DNA of 64,000 nt from Edolisoma coerulescens (lineage: Eukaryota > Chordata > Aves > Passeriformes > Campephagidae), in NCBI GenBank assembly GCA_013397115.1, contig VWZW01004381.1, forward strand, positions 734,504-798,503. The letters are read 5' to 3'. How positions within the stretch are numbered: position 1 is the first letter of the stretch; each line of letters begins with the position of its first letter. The notes under the pieces are model-generated. The model made no database searches, was not told where the DNA came from, and saw nothing but the letters and a program-made list of their open reading frames with translations. A program made the position numbers and the translations under genes. Positions 35,926 to 47,400 of the stretch are shown in pieces.

Positions 35926-38833
35926 CCTTGGCTGGTGACACTGCAGCAGGTGACAGCAGAGGCACAACAAGCAGCACATGGAAAGAGCCTGCACCATTCC
36001 TCCTGCAGTCACCATGCAAGGAAGATGAATATCTTCCAAGCTGGCACAGCTGACATCGTGCCTGATGGGAATAGCTCGTCCTTGCAGCCTGCCTGCTGGA
36101 GAGACGGCTCTGCTCCCTCCGAGCTGGCGCCAGGAGCTGGGACCAGGAGGAGAGCAGGCTGAGCAGGCTCCCGGGCTGCCGGGAGAGGCAGGGATGGACA
36201 CAGCCTGGCCAGGCCCGGGGTACAGAGCAGCTGAGGCCGGGGAACTCAGGGGCAGCTGCGGCACGAGCCAGCTTTGGAACAACCTGGAGCAGCAGGAGGA
36301 GGAAGGGAGGGATGGCCTCGCACCGAAATATCTCGCTTGGCTCCGAGCACGGCATGGAACTTCTGGCACACAGAACCCTGCGAAGTTCCATGCCAAAGAA
36401 AACAGCCAGATTTAAAGCCCTGAAGCGCAGTGTTTGTGCAGAGCAGCTGGGCAGGGCATGGCGCTCGGCCCCAGGTGGGCTCCTGGTGTCTCCAACCCTG
36501 TGCAGAGCTCTGTTTCCCGGCGGGGGTGGCTGAGCAAAAGGCAGGTGCCATCCCCATGGCTGCTGGCACAGGTGGCACTGGTGGCACCATCTGCCTCTCC
36601 GTGCTCACATTTATACAGCAGCACAACAGCCCTCTTGGGCTGACCACCCCGATGGGGACAAGCTGCTTTTCTGCCTTTAAGAACAAATTTACATATATGT
36701 AGATGTCTCAAAGTACCAGCCAGCCACCGGCAGGGCCGGCCCCGCTCAGAGCCCTGCCAGATGCCGCAGCCCTGTTTCCTCGAGGCACGCTGTATCTCCA
36801 GGCGTCTGTTGTTCCATTAAGCTATTTTTAGCGAATATATCCCCCTTAGTTCAGCTGCCGTTATCTGATTAGTTCCTGTAACTATATGAGGAGCAACATC
36901 TCCAGGCGTCACCGCGATTCTGAGCAGGCTGCGTCTCCGCACACGCCTTTCCTACAGGAGAGAAACTTGCCGGAGATGCTCCTCGCCGCGGTGCTCTGAG
37001 CTCTGCCGAGGCTCGGTTTGGGGGCTGGGGGCAGCGGGGATCAGCCCTGCGGCAGCCACTGGAGCACACGACCTTTGGTACCGGCAGAGTTATGCAGGCG
37101 CGCTCCCCGGCTGCTGCCGGCGATAAGGAGCCATCTCCTCCGGCGTTGCCCTGATGCGGCGGCGATAAACAGCTGGCTTTGTTTGCTCCGGTGCACAGGG
37201 CTATTGATGGAGATTTCCATCATCTTCGACTGCGGATGGGAGCGGGGCAAAGTCCTTGCGCAGCAGGGCAGGTGTGCCCCAAAGGTGCGGGGTGCCAGGG
37301 CTGTGTACCCCTTCCTCCTGGCAGGTACTACCAGGAAAAGCTGCACCACAGCCATGGCCCAGGGACTGGTTAAAAACCTGCAGCCCACGGATGGTTCCAG
37401 CACTGCACTTTGTTCCGAGGCCTCAGCCTCTATTGACTGCAGCTGTCCTGGAAAATCAGATTATAGTGCAAAACTGTGGCATCTAGTCTGCTCTGCCAAG
37501 GCAGGTCTTCCATCTCCCGGCTGGATTGTCGGGATCAAGAGCACACGAAGGGGAGTGGGATGATGAGCCTCCACCGTGACAGCTTTTCATCCAGCCTCAG
37601 CTGTGTCGGAGGAGCGCTGCAGACCCAGAGCTCCTCAGCATTCCCTGGAGCCTGTGACAGCCCTGCCCATGCCCAGGACTCAGGGTGGTAGAAGGGGGAT
37701 CTCACCCAGCAACCATGCTCAGGAGCTCCTGACCTGGCCCATCTCCCTTGTCCATGGTCAAATCCATCAGAACTCTGCTGCCTGCTCCTCCTCCTCCTCC
37801 CCATGGGGTGCTTCAGGGCTCTTGAACATGGATTAACTACAGATTTAAGTGCTCCCAAAGGGAAAATCTCGTCCATGCCCACAGTGAGAATGACCCTTCA
37901 GCATCACCATGGCTGTCACCCGAGCTCTGGCACTGGCCCCGGGCTCTCTGGGATGCTAATCCCTGCCGTGTCAGCTGTCACTCCCTGTGCTAGCGCTGTC
38001 ACTTATTCCATCTTCACCATGTGCCTGCCTGGCTTCTCCTGACAGTGATTTATTTTGTTCTTCTGCTCCGCTGTGCCTGTCCAGGCCTCCATTCCCAGCC
38101 AGGCTGAGGCCGTGCTGCTGGAACATGTCACACGCATAGCTGAACACATTTATTCCAGCTGAGAGACCGCCAGTGCCTCAGGTGACATTCGTGTGCAGGG
38201 AGAGATGCCACGTGTTGCTCGCTGAAACCAGTTGCTGAGACACACTGGGGAACCTGGGCTCCCGGTCCCGCAGCCCACGCTCCGTCCCCCCGTGGCCTGG
38301 ACCCAGTTCCACCCGTACATCCTCGAGGGATGCAGCCGGCGGCTGGGGGTCTGTGTCTGCCTCGAGTGGCCCCCCCACACCGTGCCGGCCTGTGGCAAAC
38401 CCGAGCGGGGCACCCGGCTGCGGGACGGACCCCGAACCGGGCTGTGGAGCTGCACCCCCGCCCCGCTGTGCACCCCGGCTGCGGGGCTGGCGTGTGCGGG
38501 CTTGGCGTGGGGCACCCCACGCTGCTCCCCGGAGTGCGGGTGCCGCCGTGGCCGGTGTCACCCCCCATTCCCGGTTCCCTTTGCTCCTGCAGACCCCTGG
38601 GAGGTGCCTCCCGGTGCCCCCACGGTACCAGCGCCTCGGCGCCGCGGTGTGCGGGGAGGGCGTGGGGAGCGGGCACCGCGGTGAGTGGGTGTGCTCCCCG
38701 CTCGCCTCCCTTCACGCGGGTACAGACCCCCACATGGGGATTCACCTCGTGCCCGCTCCCCGGTGCCTCCCGGTGCCTCCCGGTGCCGGCGCTGCGGGGC
38801 GCGGGAGGGGCGGGGCCAGATGCGAGGCCCCGC

Positions 38834-38834
38834 N
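38834..38834. other. Single ambiguous base (N) in CpG island
   Basis: One N within cccgcNggtg. It may mark an unresolved or collapsed GC-rich join. Confidence 0.95.
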
Positions 38835-38883
38835 GGTGTAGCGTCCCCGAAGTTCCCAGGGGCCAGGACCGTGAGGGCATCTC

Positions 38884-38960
38884 TGCTTCCCTTCATCCCT
38901 GCTTCCCTTCATCCCTGCTTCCCTTCATCCCTGCTTCCCTTCATCCCTGCATCCCTACTT
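38884..38960. repeat. 16-bp tandem repeat (ttcatccctgcttccc)
   Basis: Four clear 16-bp units from 38892 and degenerate flanking copies, pyrimidine-rich on the + strand, inside the CpG island. Confidence 0.88.
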
Positions 38961-39110
38961 CCTTGCATCCCTGCTTCCCGGCTTCCCTCGCTCCCAGCCC
39001 CGGCATCCCGCCCCTCCGTAGCCGCCCGGTCGGGGTCTCGGCGGGGGCTGCGCCCGCAGAGCCCCCGGCAGCGGGGCTGCTGCTGCGGGACTTGTGCAAG
39101 TGACGGCCAA

Positions 39111-41331
39111 AGGCTGCTCCGGGGAGTTGCTGTAACCTCCCGGTTCCTCTTTAACCAACAAAAAAGCGGGGCTGTGAGCAGGGTGGTGGCACCCCTCGAG
39201 GGGCATCGAATGTGCTCCGGCTGCTGCTGAGATGTCCCCAGCCTTTCGGGCTCAGATGGCTTCTCCTCGCTGCTTCAGATCCTGGCGAGCGAGTCACAGG
39301 GCAAACATATTTGCTTCCTCGCCACTTCATCATGTGACCTGATGCAAGCCCAGCTTGCAGCTCATTTGATGATTTTAGGGCTCACACAGTGATTTTGGGG
39401 CTCATTTAGTGATTTTAGCTGAGGCCACGACTCGGTGAAACCCCTCTGTGTTTCTAACTCAGATCTCTGTAGCCGAGCCCCGGGGATTGAGCCTGGAGAA
39501 CGTGGGTTTGCTCTGGCAAGTCCCACCTTGGTGTGTGGTGTTGAGAGCTTGGTGCCTGTGGCAGTCGGTGTGGCTGTCATGGTGTTAAGGTCTGGGATGT
39601 CGGGTAGGAGGTGTTAAGGTTTGGGATGTGGGGTAGGTGTTCAGGTTTGGGATGTGGGGTTGGTGAAGGACGTTCCAGAAATGCGTTTGGTTGCTTCGGT
39701 AGGTGGCTGGTCCTGATACAGCTGCATTAATGGTTCAACAGCTTCCCTAAAATGGAGCCACCTCTGTGTCTGCACTGGTCCTCAGCTCCTGGAGCTCACC
39801 TCTGGCTGCCCAGGCTGGGGCTTTCCCTGGGGATCATCCCCATGGCACGAGGGTGAGCCAAATGGGTCTCGGATGAGCCCGAATACACTGGGTGGACAAA
39901 ATATCTGCTAATGGTCTGGCTGATTTTGAACCAGTGGCGGACAGAAATTGCTTTGTATCCAGTAAAAGCCTGGTTTATTAAACTTTCTCCTTCCCTTTTC
40001 CCTCTCCTGAGGCTCCTGATCTCTGCCTGAGGCAGTGGCCAAGTCCTGGGCATGGAGCTGGATCCTGGCCCTGGGCACTCTGCGTGCCCGGATGAGGCTT
40101 TGGCAGTGCTGCGTGGCGAGAAGCTGCTGTTGAGGGTCACCTATTCCAAAAAGATGTCTGGAAAATTTTTTAAAATATCAATATTTTGTATTAAAATTAC
40201 TTTTTTCCCCCCTTCCCTTGGCTTCACACTGATACTCCCGTGGGCGCTGGCTGCCCTCACCCTGCTGTGCCAGGGATGAGAGCCTGGTGCTCCTGTGGGA
40301 CACCGGTGTGGGGCTCTGCTGGGTGTGTGGGACACTGTGGGCAGATCCTGTCCTCCTTGGCAGTGCCCTCTGGCCCCAAAACGAGCTACACCTGCTGCTG
40401 GGGCTGCTGCTGCCTCTCAGGGCTGAGCTGCAGAGTGGTGGTGGCATTTGCCACTTCTGACAGCTCCTGGGAGGGTTCGGTGTGACCCAGGGCAGTCCCT
40501 GCCATAAAGCCATTTAAATCCTGTCACGGGTTAATGGCTCGTGGAAGGCTGATGGCAGCGCCTTGGGAGAGAGGGAACTGCCACGGCAGGTGTGGAAGGA
40601 GCTGGCACAGCCCGGCTCCGTGGTCCCGGATTTCTCAGTGTCATCCTGCCAAGGGGAGCAGGGTCAGTGCCCTGGGGGGCAGGAGGGCTGTTGGTGTGGG
40701 CAGAGGTTTTGGGGAGCTGCATTTGGGAGCAGCTTCAGCTCTGCCGTGGGTGCTTTGTGGCAAGGAGCTGCCTGCCCTGTCTGTGCCCAGGGTGGCTGCT
40801 GAGTGGGGAAACTGAGGCAGGTGGCACTGGGAGCTGCTCCCTTGGCATCCGTGGGGGACCGGGAGGGCAGTAGTGGGCATGTGTGGGTCCCGTTGAAGGT
40901 GAGGGCAGAGTGCACCCCTGGAGCTGGTGCTCGTGGCTGGGGACCCCCTGAAGTCTCCCCGTGGGCAGTGTCACCCTCCCAGAAAGCCCCACACATGGTG
41001 GGGTGTTTCCTGAGCATGCTGGAGACAGCACGGGCAGCTCCTGTCACCCAGATGGCACCTCTTGGTTTTCAGGGGGTGTTTGTGCCCCCATAAAGGACCT
41101 GTTAAGTGCCTGTCAGGGAAAGGTGTCTCCAGTTTGGTGACATGGTGCAGGGTGGGTCTTCCCCACCCTCCCCTGAGTCTGAGGACACCACTCTTGAATG
41201 TGCTTTTCCCCCTCAAGCATCTCCTGCCCACTCCTGTGATGGAGCAGGGTGATGGCTGCAGTGCGGCTGCCTTCCCAAAACCTGGAGTCTGACACCCCTC
41301 CCTCCCTCTCTCCCTCCCTCTCTCCCTGCAG
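39111..41331 (+). other. Region upstream of RAB26 exon 2, probably intron 1
   Basis: Non-coding by inspection: no open frame with Rab similarity, and no segment encoding the residues that precede exon 2 in other RAB26 genes. There are short repeated gggatgtggggt phrases near 39590-39660. It ends in the CT-rich acceptor of exon 2. Confidence 0.55.
41301..41326. repeat. CT-rich simple repeat forming the polypyrimidine tract of RAB26 exon 2
   Basis: A (cctccctct)-type run that ends five bases before the exon 2 acceptor AG, so it doubles as the splice-site pyrimidine tract. Confidence 0.85.
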
Positions 41332-41442
41332 GTGATGCTGGTGGGTGACTCGGGGGTCGGCAAGACCTGCTTGCTGGTGCGCTTCAAGGATGGCGCCTTC
41401 CTGGCCGGCAGCTTCATTTCCACGGTGGGAATCGACTTCAGG
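41332..41442 (+). CDS. RAB26: RAB26 exon 2 (P-loop and switch I)
   Basis: 111 nt, 37 codons, phase 0 at both ends. The acceptor is a CT-rich tract ending ctgcag and the donor is gtaagt. The exon encodes the P-loop GDSGVGKT with its Lys-Thr nucleotide-binding pair, and STVGIDFR, which carries the switch I threonine. The first codon is the Val after the Lys that ends exon 1 in other RAB26 genes. Confidence 0.97.
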
Positions 41443-44400
41443 GTAAGTGCCTGGGGGGCTCCTCGGCCCTTCCCAGGGGTCTGGCAGGTGAGTGATGGAT
41501 TTTGCAGAGGAGTAACTGAACATTGCTCTGAGGACTTAAACCTCGTCAGCCGTGTCAGCTCCAGCCGGGGCGCTCGGGGTGTGACGGCAGCGGCAGCAGC
41601 TCAGCAGCATCTTCGTTACGGCTTTGCACAGGGATGGGGGAGCGTGTCCTCTGCTCAGGATCCTGGGGATAATTCCTGTAACAACTGAGGCCTGGCATCT
41701 GCCCGTGAAAATATTTCCCTACGGCAGTTTCAGTGTTTTGAGGAGTTGTTTGTTTTTTTCTTGAAACAGCAAACAACAAAACCAAAACTGATATTAACCA
41801 GAATGCCCTGGAAGAATCTCCTGAGCACAGCTTTGGGGTGCTGATGTGGGGCTGTGGTGCTGTGTGGCCCTGCTCCCTCTGGCCTGGGGGGAATCTCTGA
41901 GGTCTCCGTTTGGTAGGGAGCAACCGGAGCATCCTGGTGCCAGGAGTCATGGGGGCAGCAGTCGGAGCTGTACAGCTCCAGTGAGGACAGTGGGAACCTG
42001 CTCCGCACAGGGAATAAAGGGTGGACTGGGAGGAAGAAAGGGGGGCACATCATGCCCTGCAATGCCCCAGTGTGCCCAGAGCATCCTTTGCCAGGCAGGA
42101 ACATCTGAGTGCCAGCCGGGGCCCTTGAAGCCTTTTCTTGGCTGTGTTTCCCTGTCAGTCCCTTGCTGGGGGAGCTGCCTGGGGACTCTGGTTCAGTCAG
42201 GCCCTGGCGAAGGGAGTCTGTGGTGCTGCCACCCCTGGGGTGGGACAGCAGAGCAACAGGAACGGTGACTTTACAGAGGTGGCACCAAAGAGCCCTTACA
42301 GCAGCTGTGCAGGGCACGAGGCAGCTTTTGCCACCAAAGCAGCAGCCGGCAGCGTGCCTGGCTTGGCTCGCTGGCACCAGGATCAGCTGCTCCCTGTCCC
42401 TCACCAGTCCCCCAACCATCTGCTCCCCCCAAAGTGTGAGCTTGTCACCTCCCAGGATGTCTGGGCAGTGCTGCTCTCCCTGCCCTGCTCCCGGAGCACC
42501 GGCTGTGCCGTCTCTCTGTGCGATGGATTTGGCTCCGTTTGGGTGCTGTGGTGGGTGCTGTGAAGAGCTGGTGGTGGTGCCATGCACCAGTGTGGCATCT
42601 TCCCAACCGCCTTTTCCCAGCAGGATCTCGGATCTTCGCTTCTCTTGGAGGATTTCTGGGAGATGAGTGTCTCTTGTAACCTGCTACTTGGCTGGGGTGT
42701 GAGTAATAACTCGCTGGTGCAGTGACGTTGGGAAGGGATGAAGGACAGCTCAGAAAGCCTTAAGGAAGGAAGGGATGTTCCATGCCTGGCGACTCTGGGG
42801 GCTGCAGCAGGTGAAATGGGTAAATGGGGGTCTGTAATGTTATACAAAGGTAATTACACAGTGTTTCAGGTGTTCTTCAAATGAAAAGCGTTATATTACT
42901 GATTGCAGTGATTGATACAGAGGGCAGCCATAAAACCCTGTGACTTATTGATTAGAGCGCTGAAATGACTGTTACTGAGAAGCAATCAAATTAGGGTTAA
43001 TTTACTTCTCTAATAGAGCTGCTAGAGCTACATGGCTCTGAAATGGGCAGATTATACAGGGTGGAGAGATTGTGTGTATGCCCTAAAACTCATTATTATC
43101 ATCTTTGTAAAGCATTCATGATTTTGGGGGGACATGGAAATAGTTTTGTGATGTGCATCTCCATTCCCATTCGGATAATCCTGTTTGTGGGCACTGGGTA
43201 ATTGTCCCCCTCGCCATGGGCACCACAATGCAGATGATGCTCTGGGGTGGCAACACTGGAGGCTTCTGCTGGTTTTAATTTGTGTCTTTTTAATGACGAA
43301 ACTGTCGTATCACAGCTCCTTCTCTCCGCAGCCCCAGAGTTTGGCAGGGGGTTTGCTGGCTGAAGCAGGCGAGGCTGTTTGCGAGGTGGCAGTGGTGGGA
43401 AGGTGTCACTGGGGTTTGCTGTGTTCTCTTGGCCCGCTGGGAGAGGTGCTGAGTGAGTGCAGGGGGGTTATTTTGGGGTTTTGGCAGGGTTTGTGCCAGT
43501 CTCTGAGCCTCGCTGGCACCAGAGACTGCAGAGACCTCCCCAAGGCCAGCGCATGTGGCAGCTGCGCTCCTGTGCACGCACGGCCTCGTTCGGGACCTGC
43601 CGGGTCCCTGGGGCCCATCCCGGCTCAGGAAACCATGGGGACAGTGCTGCCCGGCTCCTGACGTTGTCCTGGGGACCATCTCCACTCTTCCTGATGCCAT
43701 CTGGTCCCTGCAAATGCTCTGGAATGGGATGGAGCTGCGTTGGGGGCAGCCCCCACACCAGCCCAGCTTCCTCCTCTCCCACTCTGTCCACTGGTCCCAG
43801 TGGGCTCCAGGATCCATTGCTCATTTTCAAGGATGTCAAACCACTGGATGCACCCAAAGCTAAGGCTAATGGATTACATAGGCCAGAGCAAATGTAAATG
43901 AATAGATATCCATTTAAAATTAATCTGGCATTACAATTCCTAATGGCCCCTGAGGTTTGTTCCCTCCTACTGTTTTATGTGAGGGAGAACCTCCCACATC
44001 GAGTTTGTTTATCATCATCTCTTAAACAAAGAAGGATGTTGATCTGAATGTGTTTGGAAAACAAACCACTGATGCTGGGGAAATAAAGATGATTGTAGTA
44101 TTAAAAAGGCATCAAAATGGCACCTGTTGGCTTTGAGCTTTGGAGGTGCTGAGTCCTCAGTGTTCCTTCCTGGGAAAATTGGGTTTTGCTGGGGGAGCAT
44201 CTTTAGCTCCTGGGGATGATTCCAGCCTTCCCAGTTCAGCTGGGACAGTGCCAGGGTTTGGCTGGGGGTGCAGTGCTGGGTGAGCCCCCCCCTGTGGGTG
44301 CCATCGAGGCAGAGCCCTGGGCGAGGGGTCCTGTCCCGGCTGAGCTTTGGCTGAGCAGAAACATCTGTCTGAGCTCCTGAGCTGCTTCCCCCCAGGGGAA

Positions 44401-47400
44401 AACCTCTGGGGTGGGGGACAAACCCCTCTCTGCCTTCTGTGTCTGGATCACAGATGTCACCTTCAGGGTTTCATTGCTAGCTAATTAGGGGCTTAATTAT
44501 TACCCTCCATGAGCTGTGCCGAGCCATGGCACGAGGTCTTGCCTGGGGAATCCTGCAGGTGCCTCTGCTTGGGAGGTCTCTCCCCACAGATCCCCACTGG
44601 TGAGGGCAGAGCAGCTCTCTGGGCACGTCGTGTGTGCTTTCCTGACTTCATATGTTCGGGTTCTAGGGAGAAGGGGCTCCTGGAAAAGAGCAGGTTTAGT
44701 GCTCAGGGGTGTGAATCCCAATTTTCTCAGTGCCACGGGAGGAGCTGCCTCTTCTTGTAATTTTGGCAGCGCTGCAGAAACCTCGACAGAAATTCGAGCT
44801 GCGCACCCAGCGGGACTTGTGTTCTGTCGTGACAGCTGAGTAACGGGAGGGAGGTCTTGCCAAAGGAGAGAGACCAAAGGGCCACGTGAACCCACTGTGT
44901 CCCTGTCCCCAGTGACACCCGGGCTCCGTGGGGGCTGCCCAGCCCGGTCCTCACAGCCCCGAGCTTTGCAGGGTTGGGCAAGTGAAGATTTTTATACTAA
45001 TTGGACCTGAAAGGAGAAGAACATAAAAGAAAAAAATTAAGCATGAGCCTTTTTCACCCTGGGAAGAGGTGCTAATGAGCTTCTTTGCATTAGCAGGGGT
45101 GATGGTTCCTGTGTTAATCAGGGGGATGAAACCACTGGGAAGCGTTTTCTGGTGGAGTTCAGAGCAGGGTGGTTTCTCTTCGTGTTCTCCCAGGTGTGCA
45201 GCGGTGTCACTCCTCTCTTGCTGCCCCGAGGACGGGGAGCATCCTCCTGGCACCGAGCTCAGGTGCTGCTGCAAGAGGAGGAGCAGGAGGGAGCCAGCCC
45301 CGGTGCTTCGGCACAGCTCCAGGCTTCCAGAGCAGGCAGTGGGCACAGGGAATACTTCCTTTGAAGGCTCACCTTTGATGTGCACAGGTTCACTCCGATG
45401 TGAGGTGTGAGGGGGTTCAGCTGCTCCCCAGCACAGCCCCCTCGGGAGGCTCCGTGCTCTGCTCAGCCTTGGCTGTGCCGTGGTTAATCAGGGACGGCCC
45501 CTGTGCTGTAAATAAAACCTGTCACCGGTGGCCCTGAGCTCTAAGGACTCCTGATTACACTCAGCCCTGTGCTGCTCAGGGCTGGGATCAGCGGTGTATA
45601 ATGTGGTTTTTTTTACATGGGAGATTTGTTGCATCTCTGCTTATTTTTTGTTGTGTTTGTGTGCGCACCTTCCATGGGCTGCCCCCGCCTCCTGCAGCGA
45701 GCTGAGCTTTGCAGGAGGGTGGGAACCTTTGCTCCAGCCGTGCAGGGTGTGCAGAGTAACAGGGATCACGGTTTGGATTCACCCAGACTGGTCCTGGGTG
45801 TCCATGTGCTGGGAGAGGGGTGTGGATGCCCTGAGCATCTGCTGGTCCCCAGCGGGCACCCACATCCCTGCCCTTGGGGTGATCCTCAGGTCCCCAGCAG
45901 GTGCCCACATCCCAGCCCACATCCCAGCCCTCACAGCCTTTGCCTGGTGCCTCCCTTTGAAGGGCTGGAGCAACCTGGAGCCTCCTGAAAGCCAAGGGCT
46001 GGCTTTTATCTCAGCGGTTGGCACTGAGCATTAGCAGGGCTCATTTTCTGATGGATCAGTCTGGAAAAAGTGGGAGGGGAACTGCTTAGGCCAGAAGAAA
46101 GAAACGGAAATAAATTAATTTCAGCATCTTTCTGTGCAAAATTAGCTCTGGATGTTGGAGGAAAGGAACTCAGGCGCTGGGCACTGTGTTTAGTCTCTCC
46201 TTTGCTGTGTGGGGTCAGGATGGGGGTTTGCTGCAGCGGGGTGGGTTTAGGTTGGTCTCCAGGGCTGCAGCTCTGGAGGGAAGTGGCCTTTCCCTGGGAG
46301 AAACATCTCAGTGCTGCTGAATTGCTTGGACCAAATTCCCCTCCGTGGGGCCATGCCAGTGGCAAAACAGCTGCAGCCAGGATGGGGAAGGTGGGGAAGG
46401 AGCAGGCAGGGGATGCCTGTATGCCCACCTTGGGTATGCCCATGGCAAAGGGTTGGAACTGGATGACCTTTAAGGTCCCTTCCAACCCAAACCATTCTGT
46501 GTTTCTACGTGTTTCCAGCAGTTCTTTGTCTGAAAATCAGTTTGTTCTGCAGCTCCCATTGCTGGATGAATTTTAATAGCAGGCAGTAGCCGATTTCATA
46601 TTTTTGCATTTCTCTCTGTATGGAGAGCTGGGCTCAATTTGCCCAGAGCAGATTTCCATCCCTGCAAGCGTTCAAGGACAAGTTGGATGGGATTTGGAGC
46701 AAGCTGGTCTAGTGGAAGGTGTCCCTGCCCTCAGCAGGGAGTTGGAACTGGATGGGCTTGAAGATCCTTTCCAACCCAAACCATTCCAGGAGTCTCTGAT
46801 GATTCCTGTGATGCTCCCACCCCTTCTGCCTGGTTCCAGGGGATGGACACGATGCTGTCACCGCTGCTCTAGGGACCAGCTGTGCCCAAATCCAGCACGG
46901 GGAGGCAGGTCCTGGCAGCCTTGCCCGGGGAGGGCAGCACTGGTCAGCTGGGACACGCCGGGATTTTACCCCTTGTGCCCGTGTGTGACTCTGAGGACGC
47001 CGCTCCTCCACAGCTGCTGCTGGTGCCTGTTCCCCGCTCCCAGGATGGGCTCTCAGGGGAGTAAATATCCATTTTTCATGGGAAGCCCAGCCCTGCTTTT
47101 CTTCCCGTGGCTGCTCCCTCCCTTGCAGAGGGACACTCACAGCTTTGCAGTCGGTGCCTGTCATTTGCATGCAGGGGCTCAGTTGCCAAGAGATGCTGCG
47201 AGCGGGGCCCGTGGCGGCTGCGCCCGCTCCTCGCAGCTCCCGGGCTTTTACTCATCTTCCTTTGCCTCTTGCTTTTGGGAAATGATAACCCCCAGTTCTG
47301 CAGCACACCAGGAAGATGCAAACCCCCGCGTGCAGGCGGTGGTGCCAGCGGACAAGGGACTCCGTTCCTGCCTTGGGGAAGGCAGAAAAAGAAGATGAAT

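Larger units (their letters stand above)
29746..38269. other. Intergenic region between putative PKD1 and RAB26
   Basis: No coding exon was recognised on either strand. It contains the CR1 copies and the (ATC)16 repeat listed separately. An AT-rich patch at 36790-36900 and a moderately CpG-rich patch at 36990-37300 resemble regulatory DNA but have no diagnostic motif. Because the start of RAB26 is not located, part of this interval could be 5' UTR or intron. Confidence 0.55.
38270..39110 (+). promoter_or_regulatory. CpG island, likely RAB26 promoter and first-exon region
   Basis: Dense CpG and GC through about 840 bp, with a canonical GC box (gaggggcggggcc) at 38805-38817, which is an Sp1-type site. 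There is no TATA box. It is the strongest CpG island within 3 kb upstream of RAB26 exon 2. A single N at 38834 and pyrimidine repeats from 38884 suggest the assembly is uncertain here. The conserved residues that end RAB26 exon 1 in other vertebrates were not found in it. Confidence 0.6.

Noticed and set aside
35770..36396. A 208-codon - strand frame upstream of RAB26
   Set aside because: Its downstream part is the CR1 copy at 35391-35925, and the remainder has no recognisable domain or splice context.
40803..41093. Exon-like end VPLK followed by gtgagg at 40902 as RAB26 exon 1
   Set aside because: The donor and the terminal Lys fit, but the preceding residues do not resemble the conserved YDVAFK end and stops lie close upstream in that frame.
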